From: CAIZGX01 sp044349305
GTDB lineage: Bacteria; Bacteroidota; Bacteroidia; Flavobacteriales_D; Sanyastnellaceae
Direction of reading: 5' to 3'
NCBI GenBank assembly: GCA_044349305.1
Contig: JBIKRF010000038.1
Span: 1-20,649, forward strand
DNA length: 20,649 nt
Shown: positions 1 to 7,254 of the stretch, piece after piece
Position numbering within the stretch: position 1 is the first letter of the stretch
How the letters are laid out: each line of letters begins with the position of its first letter
Made by a program: the position numbers and the translations under genes
Notes under the pieces: generated by a model
What the model was told of the DNA's origin: nothing
Database searches by the model: none
Seen by the model: the letters and a program-made list of their open reading frames with translations, nothing else

Positions 1-926
1 TTGTGTCGGATGCCCTCACATTTGGCGGACTTCTTACAGCATACGGAGTTATTCGTCACGGAAGTTCAGACTTGTGGCCTGTTGGTGAACAAGTATTCGA
101 AGCCCTGCCTGGTCTTCACGGTTCTTACCCTTTGATGTACGTTGCTTTGATGACCTTCATCCTTATCATCTCTTCTGTAACAATGGTATTGGCTGTAGAA
201 GCTGGACACCGTATGGACAAGAAGGGTGTGGTGAAATGGTTAGGACTTACAATCATTGGAGGATTCTTCTTCTTAGGCTCTCAAGCTTGGGAATGGTCTC
301 ACTTTATTCACGGTTCAGGTGGTGGTTTTCAAATTAACCAACCCATGACAGTTGCTGCAGCCGACGACGCGGGAAACACTTATCAAATTACTTTAGACAA
401 CGGTTCTTGGGTTCATATGACGAGCGACTTCGGTCACAAGTATGAGCACGCAATGGAAGCTGCTGAAGAGCCTGTTGCTCATGACGCCCACGGTGGACAT
501 GGTGAACACGCTGCCGCTGAAACACACGAAGACATTTCGACAATGGTTCCAGAGGAAATCATTTTGAACAAATACACGCTTGAGAACAAAGACGGAAAAG
601 ACCTTCGTAAGTTGGTGGTGAAAGGAGACGATGCGAAAAAGATTTGGGCAGCGAAAGAAGAGGGCTCAATGGCATTCGGAGCAAACATGCACAAGAACGA
701 ATACGCTATTCAACAACAATACGCAAACTTCTTCTTCTTTGTAACCGGTTTCCACGGATTTCACGTATTCTCAGGGGTGTTAATCAATATCATCATCTGG
801 TTAATGGCTGTTAAAGGTGTATTCGAAAAACGTGGTCACTACGAAATGATTGAGAAAATCGGATTGTACTGGCACTTCGTTGACCTTGTATGGGTATTCG
901 TATTCACATTCTTCTACCTTATCTAA
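1..926 (+). CDS. Cytochrome c oxidase subunit III, 5'-truncated by window edge
   Basis: This is a membrane subunit of a haem-copper terminal oxidase. The reading frame is open to the left edge, and the first visible in-frame GTG (position 3) falls inside what should be the first membrane helix (SDALTFGGLLTAYGVIRHG), so the true start lies upstream. Subunit III hallmarks are visible: the helix ending in GSQAWEWSHFIH and the conserved VTGFHGFHVFSGV, followed by a last helix near LYWHFVDLVWVFVFTFFYL. Between helix pairs sits a hydrophilic insertion of about 130 residues (visible residues about 104-232) with a histidine cluster at 160, 163, 166, 169 and 175. The gene is followed 14 bp later by subunit IV. 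Bacteroidota oxidase operons often carry two subunit III genes in tandem, and this looks like the longer second one; that is memory of the family, not seen here. Family assignment is confident. Confidence 0.93.
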   Translation, partial: VSDALTFGGLLTAYGVIRHGSSDLWPVGEQVFEALPGLHGSYPLMYVALMTFILIISSVTMVLAVEAGHRMDKKGVVKWLGLTIIGGFFFLGSQAWEWSHFIHGSGGGFQINQPMTVAAADDAGNTYQITLDNGSWVHMTSDFGHKYEHAMEAAEEPVAHDAHGGHGEHAAAETHEDISTMVPEEIILNKYTLENKDGKDLRKLVVKGDDAKKIWAAKEEGSMAFGANMHKNEYAIQQQYANFFFFVTGFHGFHVFSGVLINIIIWLMAVKGVFEKRGHYEMIEKIGLYWHFVDLVWVFVFTFFYLI

Positions 927-940
927 TATCGCTGATTATC

Positions 941-1318
941 ATGGAAAGAGACGACTTAATTGTAAACGAGAGCTACGCTCTTAATGCAAAGCACGACGAA
1001 GCTGCTGGAAAGCAAATTCGTAAAAAATTATATGCGGTTACTGTTCTTCTTACAGTTATCACAATCATTGAAGTATTTATGGGTGTTGCTTTCAAAAGAA
1101 ACGGAACATTCACTTGGGAAGCAATCAAATTAACGTTCTTAGTACTAACGTTGGTGAAGGCTGCTTACATCGTTCTTATCTTTATGCACCTTGGCGACGA
1201 GAGAAAGAACCTGAAGTATGTTGTACTTCTTCCTTACGCATTATTCATCATGTATTTAATCTTTATTGGATTGTATGAAGGTGTGAGTGTGCAAACAGGA
1301 CACAACATCTTCGGCTAA
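941..1318 (+). CDS. Cytochrome c oxidase subunit IV (bacterial COX4 type)
   Basis: A 125-aa small membrane subunit of the terminal oxidase. I chose the ATG at 941 (MERDDLIVNES) because the longer frame would begin inside the subunit III gene, whose stop is at 924-926. After a polar N-terminus of about 27 residues there are three hydrophobic helices: LYAVTVLLTVITIIEVFMGV, the segment with VLTLVKAAYIVLIFMHLGDE, and VLLPYALFIMYLIFIGLYEG. The KAAYIVLIFMHLGDERKNLK region, helix followed by a charged turn, is typical of the prokaryotic subunit IV/CyoD-like family. Its position directly after subunit III supports the call. It probably stabilises the oxidase rather than binding cofactors. It lies 11 bp before the next gene, in one operon. 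Confidence 0.85.
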   Translation: MERDDLIVNESYALNAKHDEAAGKQIRKKLYAVTVLLTVITIIEVFMGVAFKRNGTFTWEAIKLTFLVLTLVKAAYIVLIFMHLGDERKNLKYVVLLPYALFIMYLIFIGLYEGVSVQTGHNIFG

Positions 1319-1329
1319 GCTGAAGATCA

Positions 1330-1971
1330 ATGAAAAACAAAAAATTAAAAAAGTATATCCTATTGGTGGGTATGCTTTTTTTTATTCCCCTAACCTTACT
1401 CATTGTCTTAGGGCCAATGGGAAAGCACAACTTTAGCGAACCACTGTACTTTGGTCCCGCTTGCGATACGGGCTGCGTATCTTCAGATTACCAAATACCC
1501 GATTTTGCTTTTACCAATCAGGACAACCAACTCATCAACCGCGACTCGCTCATGGGGAAAATTTGGGTGGCTGCATTTGTAGATTTTGAAGATCCAAACC
1601 TTCCAAAAATTACGGAAAGACTGCTTATTCCGAATTTTAAATTCAGAATGGAGCCAGACATCTACATCATTTGTTTCGATCCAAATGGATATTCAGATAC
1701 CGCTGCGGTAAAGAAATACTTGAATCAAAATTTGAAATACGACGACAACAGAAGCAAGTGGCAATTCCTTCAAGGAGACTCAGCTGCCATGTCTTCTTTC
1801 GTTCGCAACGGTTTTCTAATTAATGATTTAAAGAATGAAGCGGTGTTTCGTTTGTTAGACGAGTCGGGACACATTCGAGGACTATACGGCAACACGGAAT
1901 ATCACTTTGAAAACCTCATGGAGGATATCGCGATCTTAAATAAAAAGAGAAAGATTAAACGTGGGTACTAA
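1330..1971 (+). CDS. SCO1/SenC-like membrane protein lacking the core CxxxC and His copper ligands
   Basis: A 213-aa protein with one N-terminal membrane anchor (residues about 9-30) and a periplasmic thioredoxin-like domain. It matches the next gene along its length: both share a YFG segment, then PxFAFTNQD, a GKI(W/A)V strand, and a C-terminal GxIRGxY strand. In a working SCO protein the first strand leads into CxxxC, and a later His completes the copper site. Here the equivalent stretch reads WVAAFVDFEDPNLPKIT without cysteine, and the HTDQ segment is replaced by NEAVFRLLDESG. The only cysteines near the domain form CDTGC at 45-49, upstream of the fold. The reading frame is intact and sits between oxidase genes, so it appears to be a maintained divergent paralogue rather than a decaying copy. 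Possible roles are a partner of the canonical SCO or a structural assembly factor; function is inferred only. Confidence 0.75.
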   Translation: MKNKKLKKYILLVGMLFFIPLTLLIVLGPMGKHNFSEPLYFGPACDTGCVSSDYQIPDFAFTNQDNQLINRDSLMGKIWVAAFVDFEDPNLPKITERLLIPNFKFRMEPDIYIICFDPNGYSDTAAVKKYLNQNLKYDDNRSKWQFLQGDSAAMSSFVRNGFLINDLKNEAVFRLLDESGHIRGLYGNTEYHFENLMEDIAILNKKRKIKRGY

Positions 1972-2623
1972 ACGTATTTTCCTTTTAGCGTTCATTGCTT
2001 TTGCAGCATGCTCAGATCCGGTTAAAACGCCAGATCAAAAGCAAAAGACCCTTCCTTATTTCGGTGATTTCGGAATTGAAATCAAATACAACGACAAGGG
2101 AGAGGGCATCTCAGATACAGTCTATGATCCAATACCACTGTTTGCGTTTACCAATCAAGATGGCAAAATCATCACCAATGATTTCATAGCTGGAAAAATA
2201 GCCGTAGTCGATTTTTTCTTCACGAACTGCACCAGCATCTGTCCCATGCTTTCGTCTCAAATGGCCCGCTTGCAGCATTCGGTGAAATCAGAAAACATCA
2301 ACGACCACGTTGTTTTCCTTTCTCATACAGTAGATCCAAAGAACGACACGCCGGAAGCTTTGAAAGCATACGCCGATCGCATGGGTGCCGATTTTTCCAA
2401 TTGGAATTTCGTAACCGGAAATGAAGAAGATATTTATTGGCAGGCCAAGGAAGGATACAAGCTTACAGCATTTCCCTCTGACACCGCTCAAGGTGGTTTC
2501 TTTCATACCGATCAAATTGCTTTGATTGATCAAGAAGGGAAAATTAGAGGATATTACGACGGCACTTCAACAAAAGCAGTGGATCAGCTGTTTACAGATT
2601 TACATTTGTTACTTAAGAAATAA
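1961..2623 (+). CDS. SCO1/SenC family copper chaperone lipoprotein for cytochrome oxidase
   Basis: A 220-aa protein that delivers copper to the CuA site of cytochrome oxidase and/or acts as its thiol reductant. It starts with GTG at 1961, overlapping the previous gene by 11 nt; no better start precedes the signal sequence. MGTKRIFLLAFIAFAAC is a lipoprotein signal with the lipid-attachment Cys at 17. The domain keeps the full SCO copper site: FFFTNCTSIC gives C90 and C94, and GGFFHTDQ gives H182. The SHTVDPKNDTPEALKAYA segment is also characteristic of the family. Length is normal. It follows oxidase subunits III and IV and a degenerate paralogue, and precedes DUF420, which fits an oxidase assembly operon. 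Confidence 0.92.
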   Translation: MGTKRIFLLAFIAFAACSDPVKTPDQKQKTLPYFGDFGIEIKYNDKGEGISDTVYDPIPLFAFTNQDGKIITNDFIAGKIAVVDFFFTNCTSICPMLSSQMARLQHSVKSENINDHVVFLSHTVDPKNDTPEALKAYADRMGADFSNWNFVTGNEEDIYWQAKEGYKLTAFPSDTAQGGFFHTDQIALIDQEGKIRGYYDGTSTKAVDQLFTDLHLLLKK

Positions 2624-2627
2624 GACC

Positions 2628-3170
2628 ATGAAAGCAGAATTGAAAAAGAACGACAAACTAGCTAAAACGTTGATCTATCTCGTGTCGGCAGTTGTATTCT
2701 TAGTAGTCGTGTCTTTGCGCTACTTGAAATTTACCAATGTTGACCTAGGGTTCGATGTGCATTTATTGGCGAAGGCCAACGCGTTCATCAATGGAACAGT
2801 TTCGGTCCTTTTGGTAGCAGCACTTGTTGCGGTGAAGAAGAAAAATTTCGAAGCCCACAAGAAGTTAATGAAAGGTGCTATTTATTTAAGTGTTCTGTTT
2901 TTGGTTACCTACATCGGACACCACATGTTCGCCGGAGAAACTGAGTTTCCCAAGGACCATTCATTAAGAACATTCTACTTGATAATACTTTCAACACACA
3001 TTGTACTGGCGGCGATTATTCTTCCTTTCATTCTATTTACCGCTTACCGCGCTCTAATTGCCGAGTTTCCTGCACACAAGAAATTGGCTAAATACACCTG
3101 GCCGATTTGGTTCTATGTTGCTGTTACCGGTGTGATTGTTTACTTCATGATTTCACCTTATTACCATTGA
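2628..3170 (+). CDS. DUF420 family polytopic membrane protein
   Basis: A 180-aa integral membrane protein. The ATG at 2628 (MKAELKKNDKL) is chosen because longer starts lie inside the SCO gene, which ends 4 nt upstream. About five hydrophobic helices are visible: residues about 14-31, 51-68, 82-98, 115-136 and 152-174. Histidines lie at the helix ends, in FDVHLLAKANAFING, EAHKKLMKGA, YIGHHMFAG and STHIVLAA, a pattern of the DUF420 family. Bacterial DUF420 genes are commonly found beside cytochrome oxidase or CtaG-type assembly genes, and here the gene sits between SCO and a CxxC protein. The conserved histidines could bind copper or haem, but the function of the family is not established. Co-transcribed with its neighbours. 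Confidence 0.83.
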   Translation: MKAELKKNDKLAKTLIYLVSAVVFLVVVSLRYLKFTNVDLGFDVHLLAKANAFINGTVSVLLVAALVAVKKKNFEAHKKLMKGAIYLSVLFLVTYIGHHMFAGETEFPKDHSLRTFYLIILSTHIVLAAIILPFILFTAYRALIAEFPAHKKLAKYTWPIWFYVAVTGVIVYFMISPYYH

Positions 3171-3172
3171 AC

Positions 3173-3406
3173 ATGAAAAAGCTAATCGTTGTATTGTTTT
3201 TCTTCGCGCTAAATCTCGCAACCTATGCGCAATGCGCCATGTGTAAGGCTACAGCCGAAACAGCAAACCAGAATACTTCTGGAAGTTTGGCTGAAGGGTT
3301 GAATACCGGAATCCTTTACCTCATGCTCATTCCATATACGCTTTTGGCTGTTCTTGCCATTGTCTTTTTTAGGAAGCGTATTGCGAATTTCTTCAAAGCG
3401 AATTAA
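3173..3406 (+). CDS. Small exported CxxC membrane protein at the end of the oxidase operon
   Basis: A 77-aa protein beginning 2 nt after the DUF420 stop, at ATG 3173; a longer frame would start inside DUF420. MKKLIVVLFFFALNLATYAQ is a clear signal peptide, so the mature protein would start at or next to CAMCKATAE, placing a CxxC at its very N-terminus on the periplasmic side. A single hydrophobic helix (about residues 47-68, LYLMLIPYTLLAVLAIVFF) and a basic tail (RKRIANFF) follow. From memory, similar short proteins with QCAMC and a GLNTGILYLM-type helix occur widely in Bacteroidota; I know no assigned function. Position after SCO and DUF420 suggests a role in oxidase assembly, for example a thiol or copper carrier, but that is inference. 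Confidence 0.75.
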   Translation: MKKLIVVLFFFALNLATYAQCAMCKATAETANQNTSGSLAEGLNTGILYLMLIPYTLLAVLAIVFFRKRIANFFKAN

Positions 3407-3418
3407 AGGAACTTCAGT

Positions 3419-3426
3419 TACCTTTG
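3419..3426 (+). promoter_or_regulatory. Bacteroidota -7 promoter element (TACCTTTG) upstream of tolC-like gene
   Basis: TACCTTTG matches the Bacteroidota -7 consensus TAnnTTTG exactly and ends 41 nt before the tolC-like start codon, inside the 61-bp gap after the oxidase operon. No good -33 TTTG was found at the usual distance, which is common in this phylum. It would make the efflux/tsaB/mce chain a separate transcription unit. Confidence 0.5.
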
Positions 3427-3467
3427 AATACCGAAAGTCTAGTGATATTCGGAAATTTTAAAGATTT

Positions 3468-4898
3468 ATGAAGCGTTGTTTCCTTTTATTCTTAGTTATT
3501 TTAGGAAGTCACATTTCCAAGGGTCAATGGACTTTGCAACAGTGCGTGGGCACAGCTATTGAACGTAACATTGGTTTGAAACGAAACAGTCTTGGACTCG
3601 AGCAAACCAAACTCAACCAGGAACAAGCCTTAGGTAATTTTTTACCGAATTTAAACGGACAATTTTCTCACGGGTACAATTGGGGGCAGCGCATTGACCC
3701 TTTCACCAATCAATTCGCAACACAACGCATTCAAAGCAATAGCCTGGGTCTTTCCACAAGTGTGAACCTCTTTTCAGGTTTGCAAAATGTGAATCAATAC
3801 AAGAAGGCACAAGTCGACGCGCGCGCGCAAATGCTCACTTTCGACTACCAGCGCAATCAATTGGCTCTTCAAGTTTCAGTTGCTTATTTGAATGTATTGT
3901 TAACCAAAGAGCTCCAGTCTTCCTCAGAACTCACATTGAATCGCACCAAGGAACAAGTAAAGCGCATTAACGACCTAGTGAATGCCGGTAATGCTGCCGA
4001 AGGAAGTCTTCGCGACATTGAAGCGCAATTGCTTTCAGATGAAGCCAATTATATTTCTGCAGGAAACAATGTGCAGTCTGCAATTTTAGACATTGCCCAA
4101 CTGATGCAATTGTCAGAACTAGAGCAAAGAAATTTTTCCATTCAAGCAGACCCTTCTGCCTTTAACATCGCGGAACAAATTCCAGATTTACCTCAATGTA
4201 TTCAGAATGCTTTGTCCACCTTCCCTCAAATAAAATCGGCCGAACTTTCTTTGGCTTCAAGTAACCTGAGTCTCAATATCGCCAGAGGCGGAATGTCTCC
4301 GCGATTGAGCATGAGCTACTCCTACGGATCTGGTTATTCAGGTGCGTCAAAAGTGTTAACTGGAACGCCAGACTCGCTATCGTACCCTATTGGTCAAGTG
4401 TTCGGCTCGAACCAATACGTCTTCTCATTTCCACAAGCCATATATTCTGCCGACGATTACAAGACCAAGGCATTTGGAAATCAATTGAGAGACAACGTAA
4501 ATCAATCGCTCTTCTTTAGTTTAACCCTTCCTTTATTCAATGGTTTTTCAAACGATGTGAATATTAAACGGGCAGAATTGTCGCGTGCGGATAATGAACT
4601 CACCGTTCAACAAACCAAAGTTCAATTGGAACAAGAAGTGCGCAAAGCGTATCTCGACGTGACTCGCGCAAAGGCCAATTATGAAGCCACCCAAAAGGCA
4701 GTGGAAGCAAGTCACCTCGCATTCGACTGGAACGAACTTCGATTCAATCAGGGTGTTGTTGGAATGTCTGAATACCTCGACGCACGCAATCGCCTGCAGC
4801 AAGCGGAATCGAACTTTGTTCGAAGTAAATACGATTGGATTTTTAAAAGGAAAATAATCGACTTCTACATGGGAGTCCCACTAATGACACAACCATGA
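3468..4898 (+). CDS. TolC-family outer membrane efflux protein
   Basis: A 476-aa outer membrane channel for tripartite efflux or type I export. The signal peptide is MKRCFLLFLVILGSHISKGQ, and the mature protein opens with WTLQQCVGTAIERNIGLK, the usual TolC-family beginning. Two repeats of the outer membrane efflux domain are recognisable: long amphipathic helices rich in Q, N and L (about residues 75-205 and 375-470), each interrupted by beta-strand segments such as SLGLSTSVNLFSG and FFSLTLPLFNG. The C-terminal pattern ARNRLQQAESNFVRSKYDW is typical. Its stop overlaps the start of the adaptor gene (ATGA), implying translational coupling. No pump gene is next to the pair, so the substrate cannot be named. 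Confidence 0.9.
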   Translation: MKRCFLLFLVILGSHISKGQWTLQQCVGTAIERNIGLKRNSLGLEQTKLNQEQALGNFLPNLNGQFSHGYNWGQRIDPFTNQFATQRIQSNSLGLSTSVNLFSGLQNVNQYKKAQVDARAQMLTFDYQRNQLALQVSVAYLNVLLTKELQSSSELTLNRTKEQVKRINDLVNAGNAAEGSLRDIEAQLLSDEANYISAGNNVQSAILDIAQLMQLSELEQRNFSIQADPSAFNIAEQIPDLPQCIQNALSTFPQIKSAELSLASSNLSLNIARGGMSPRLSMSYSYGSGYSGASKVLTGTPDSLSYPIGQVFGSNQYVFSFPQAIYSADDYKTKAFGNQLRDNVNQSLFFSLTLPLFNGFSNDVNIKRAELSRADNELTVQQTKVQLEQEVRKAYLDVTRAKANYEATQKAVEASHLAFDWNELRFNQGVVGMSEYLDARNRLQQAESNFVRSKYDWIFKRKIIDFYMGVPLMTQP

Positions 4899-6166
4899 AA
4901 AACAAAAAAAGATGGATCTGGATTTCGATAATCGTATTGATTATTGCGGCCATTGTATTGCCTATGCTATTCGGTTCTGGCGATGCGAAAGTTGTTACAC
5001 TTGGAAAGTCTGAAAAAAGAGATTTGAGTGAAGTGGTTGCGGCAAGCGGAAAAGTGCAACCGTCAGTGGAGGTGAAAATTCAATCGGAAGTTTCCGGACA
5101 AATTGTTGAATTACCAGTAAAAGAAGGAGACTTCGTGCAGAAAGGACAATTACTTGTGCGCATTAATCCTGATCTTTATGTGTCTGCACTCAGCCGCGCA
5201 GAAGCCGCCTTAAATACTGCGAAGAGTAATTTGTCAAGCGCGAAAGCCAGACTAACGCAAGCGAAAGCCCAAAAGCGTTTGCAAGAAACAACCCTTGCTA
5301 GACTCTCGAAATTAATAGATCAAAAAGCAATCTCGCAAGCCGAATATGATAACGCAAGTAGTTCGTTAGAAACAGCAGTGGCTGAAGTAGAAGCTGCAGA
5401 AGAAAGCGTACATAGCGCAAACTTTGCTATTGCTAGTGCAGATGCAGGAAAGAGCGAGGCGCAAGAAAACCTTAGAAGAACGACCATCGTTGCACCTATT
5501 TCAGGTACGGTAACCGCTCTTGCTAAAGAGCTCGGAGAAACGGTGCTTGGAAACAACATGATGAGCGGCGATGTGATCATGAAGGTTTCTGTTTTGAATG
5601 AAATGGAAATTGATTTAGAAGTGAACGAAACAGACATAGTTCATGTGCAAGTGGGAGATACTGCTGACGTTGAAATAGATGCATTCAGCGATCAAATCTT
5701 CAAAGGCGTTGTTACAGAAGTCGGTTCTTCAGCTTTGAATTCAGGACAAGGTCTTGCAGCAAGCACAGAGCAAGTAACCAACTTTTCGGTAAAGGTGAAA
5801 ATTGTGAAAGAATCGTATGCTGGGGTTAGTGGAAATTCAGAGAACAATTCACCGTTCAAACCGGGTATGAGCGCAACAGTGAAAATTCACACAGACGAAG
5901 CCAGTCAGGCCCTTTCAGTTCCAACAGCCGCTGTGACAACACGCGCAGATTCACTTCAAAATAATATTTCCTTAACTGTTGTCTTCGTGAAGAAGGTCGA
6001 TAATACGGTTGAGATGAAACAAGTTCAAACCGGAATTCAAGATGGAACGTTCATTCAAATTACAAACGGATTGAACGAAGGAGAAGAAATTGTGACAGGT
6101 CCTTATGAACTCCTATCGAAAGAACTTTCAAACGGAGATAAGGTTAAGTTAGAGGAGAAGAAATAA
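4895..6166 (+). CDS. HlyD/MacA-type periplasmic adaptor (membrane fusion protein)
   Basis: A 423-aa adaptor that would link an inner-membrane transporter to the TolC-like channel. It has an N-terminal membrane anchor (residues about 6-25, WIWISIIVLIIAAIVLPML), a split lipoyl/barrel-sandwich domain (VKIQSEVSGQIVELPVKEGD and RRTTIVAPISGTVTALAKE), a helical hairpin rich in A, S, K and E (about residues 98-185), a beta-barrel domain (DLEVNETDIVHVQVGDTADVE) and a C-terminal membrane-proximal part ending GPYELLSKELSNGDKV. FKPGMSATVKI is the common adaptor motif. In Bacteroidota, such adaptors usually work with MacB-type ABC transporters; none is encoded here. The gene overlaps the tolC-like gene by 4 nt and tsaB by 1 nt (TAATG). 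Confidence 0.9.
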   Translation: MKNKKRWIWISIIVLIIAAIVLPMLFGSGDAKVVTLGKSEKRDLSEVVAASGKVQPSVEVKIQSEVSGQIVELPVKEGDFVQKGQLLVRINPDLYVSALSRAEAALNTAKSNLSSAKARLTQAKAQKRLQETTLARLSKLIDQKAISQAEYDNASSSLETAVAEVEAAEESVHSANFAIASADAGKSEAQENLRRTTIVAPISGTVTALAKELGETVLGNNMMSGDVIMKVSVLNEMEIDLEVNETDIVHVQVGDTADVEIDAFSDQIFKGVVTEVGSSALNSGQGLAASTEQVTNFSVKVKIVKESYAGVSGNSENNSPFKPGMSATVKIHTDEASQALSVPTAAVTTRADSLQNNISLTVVFVKKVDNTVEMKQVQTGIQDGTFIQITNGLNEGEEIVTGPYELLSKELSNGDKVKLEEKK

Positions 6167-6816
6167 TGTATTTGTGTTTGGAAACCGCTACGCGGAATTG
6201 CAGTGTTGCCCTCATAAAAGACAATGTACTTGTCGATGTTTTTGAGCGCGAAGAAAATGAATTCGTTCATGCGGAAGCACTCCACCAAATGATGAAAGAT
6301 ATTCTCGATCGAAACAATCTGAAACCTTCAGAATTAGCAGGAATAGCGGTAGGAATTGGCCCAGGGTCATACACCGGTCTGCGTATTGGAGTAACCGCAG
6401 CGAAAGGCTTGGCCTATGCATTGAACATTGGAATGGTACCCATTACAACAGGAGAACTTTTAGTTAATTCAGTTGGAAGTGAAACGGGTTTCACGCCTGT
6501 TGCTTTAATCGATGCGAGAAGATCCGACGCTTATGTGTACTCAAAAGGAAATTGGTCATTCGCCACGCTGAATGAAGAATGGCGAACCAATTTCGGTACA
6601 GAAAAGGCAATTTTTGTTGGCGATGCAGCGTTTAAAATGAACGGTTTTTTGAGGAATGAAGATAAAGTGAAAGCGATCTCTCCAAGCGCGAAACACTTTG
6701 TGGGATTACTAACGAACAATTATTCTAAATTTGAAGAGCAAATGGCTCAAATTGAACCGTTCTACATGAAGGAATTTATTCCAACCGAATCGAAAAAAAA
6801 TATTTTGAATGGATAA
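6166..6816 (+). CDS. tsaB: TsaB, tRNA N6-threonylcarbamoyladenosine (t6A) synthesis protein
   Basis: A 216-aa partner of TsaD in the complex that attaches threonylcarbamoyl to A37 of ANN-decoding tRNAs in the cytoplasm. The N-terminal strand-loop (MYLCLETATRNCSVALIKD) is that of the ASKHA fold, and the key motif GIGPGSYTGLRIGVTAAKGLA spans about residues 63-83. HAEALHQMMKDIL (35-47) and LIDARRSDAYVY further on fit TsaB as well. Length is normal for the family. The start ATG shares one base with the adaptor stop, and the 3' end overlaps the next gene by 8 nt, so it sits in a tight chain of functionally unrelated genes. An A8 tract lies near its end. Confidence 0.92.
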   Translation: MYLCLETATRNCSVALIKDNVLVDVFEREENEFVHAEALHQMMKDILDRNNLKPSELAGIAVGIGPGSYTGLRIGVTAAKGLAYALNIGMVPITTGELLVNSVGSETGFTPVALIDARRSDAYVYSKGNWSFATLNEEWRTNFGTEKAIFVGDAAFKMNGFLRNEDKVKAISPSAKHFVGLLTNNYSKFEEQMAQIEPFYMKEFIPTESKKNILNG

Positions 6817-7246
6817 ATTGAAAAAGCTCTTAACGGGTTGTTTGTTTTTAAGCGTTCTCTTCATTCCTATGCCGTCGTGCACAGACCGAAGTCAAATGCT
6901 GAACTCGGTTTCGTTCTCAATAAATGTGAATATTTTTGAACCTGCTTTTTTCGATTTAACAATTCCAACGGGTTGGGTCTACTACGATGGAAATACTGTC
7001 GATTTGATTATCTATCGAAATGACATCAATTTGTTCTCTGTCTTCGATGCAAGAAGCACACACAACCCCGACAATCCTTGTTACGTCAAAGTAAATTCAG
7101 ACAACGTTACAATCTCAGACACTTGCTCCGGCAGTAAGTGGCTCCTTTCAGACGGAAGTTTAATCAACGGTCCAGCGCAATACAATTTGCTCGAGTACAA
7201 CGCTGATTTCAATTCGGTGACAGGATATCTTCATTTGTATAATTAA
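6809..7246 (+). CDS. Lipoprotein with a degenerate Rieske-like fold
   Basis: A 145-aa protein with a lipoprotein signal: basic start MDKLKK, hydrophobic core, then MPSC with the lipid Cys at 24. The mature part resembles the Rieske ferredoxin fold: a first strand region (GWVYYDGNTVDLIIYR), FSVFDARSTHNPDNPC where a Rieske protein has its CxH loop, and SDTCSGSKWLLSDGSLINGP where it has CxxH-GSxF...DGSxxxGPA, ending LLEYNA. The expected iron-sulfur ligands are not complete: the first Cys is Ser83 (H85 remains), and the second loop keeps C106 but has Ser in place of His. C91 and C106 could form a disulfide. A [2Fe-2S] cluster therefore looks unlikely. Related lipoproteins seem common in Bacteroidota without an assigned role; that is memory, not a search. 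Confidence 0.7.
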   Translation: MDKLKKLLTGCLFLSVLFIPMPSCTDRSQMLNSVSFSINVNIFEPAFFDLTIPTGWVYYDGNTVDLIIYRNDINLFSVFDARSTHNPDNPCYVKVNSDNVTISDTCSGSKWLLSDGSLINGPAQYNLLEYNADFNSVTGYLHLYN

Positions 7247-7254
7247 TTCCGCTT

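Noticed and set aside
1330..1971. Degenerate SCO paralogue called as a pseudogene
   Set aside because: The frame is intact, full length and keeps the membrane anchor and fold landmarks; only metal ligands are missing.
3431..3452. CCGAA...TTCGG hairpin in the leader of the tolC-like gene
   Set aside because: Only 5 bp of stem with a 12-nt loop and no T-tract; too weak for a terminator and no riboswitch-like features around it.
6793..6811. A8 tract at the end of tsaB as a slippage site that would fuse TsaB to the next lipoprotein
   Set aside because: The downstream gene's frame has a TGA at 6806-6808 immediately before its ATG, so a fusion product is impossible.
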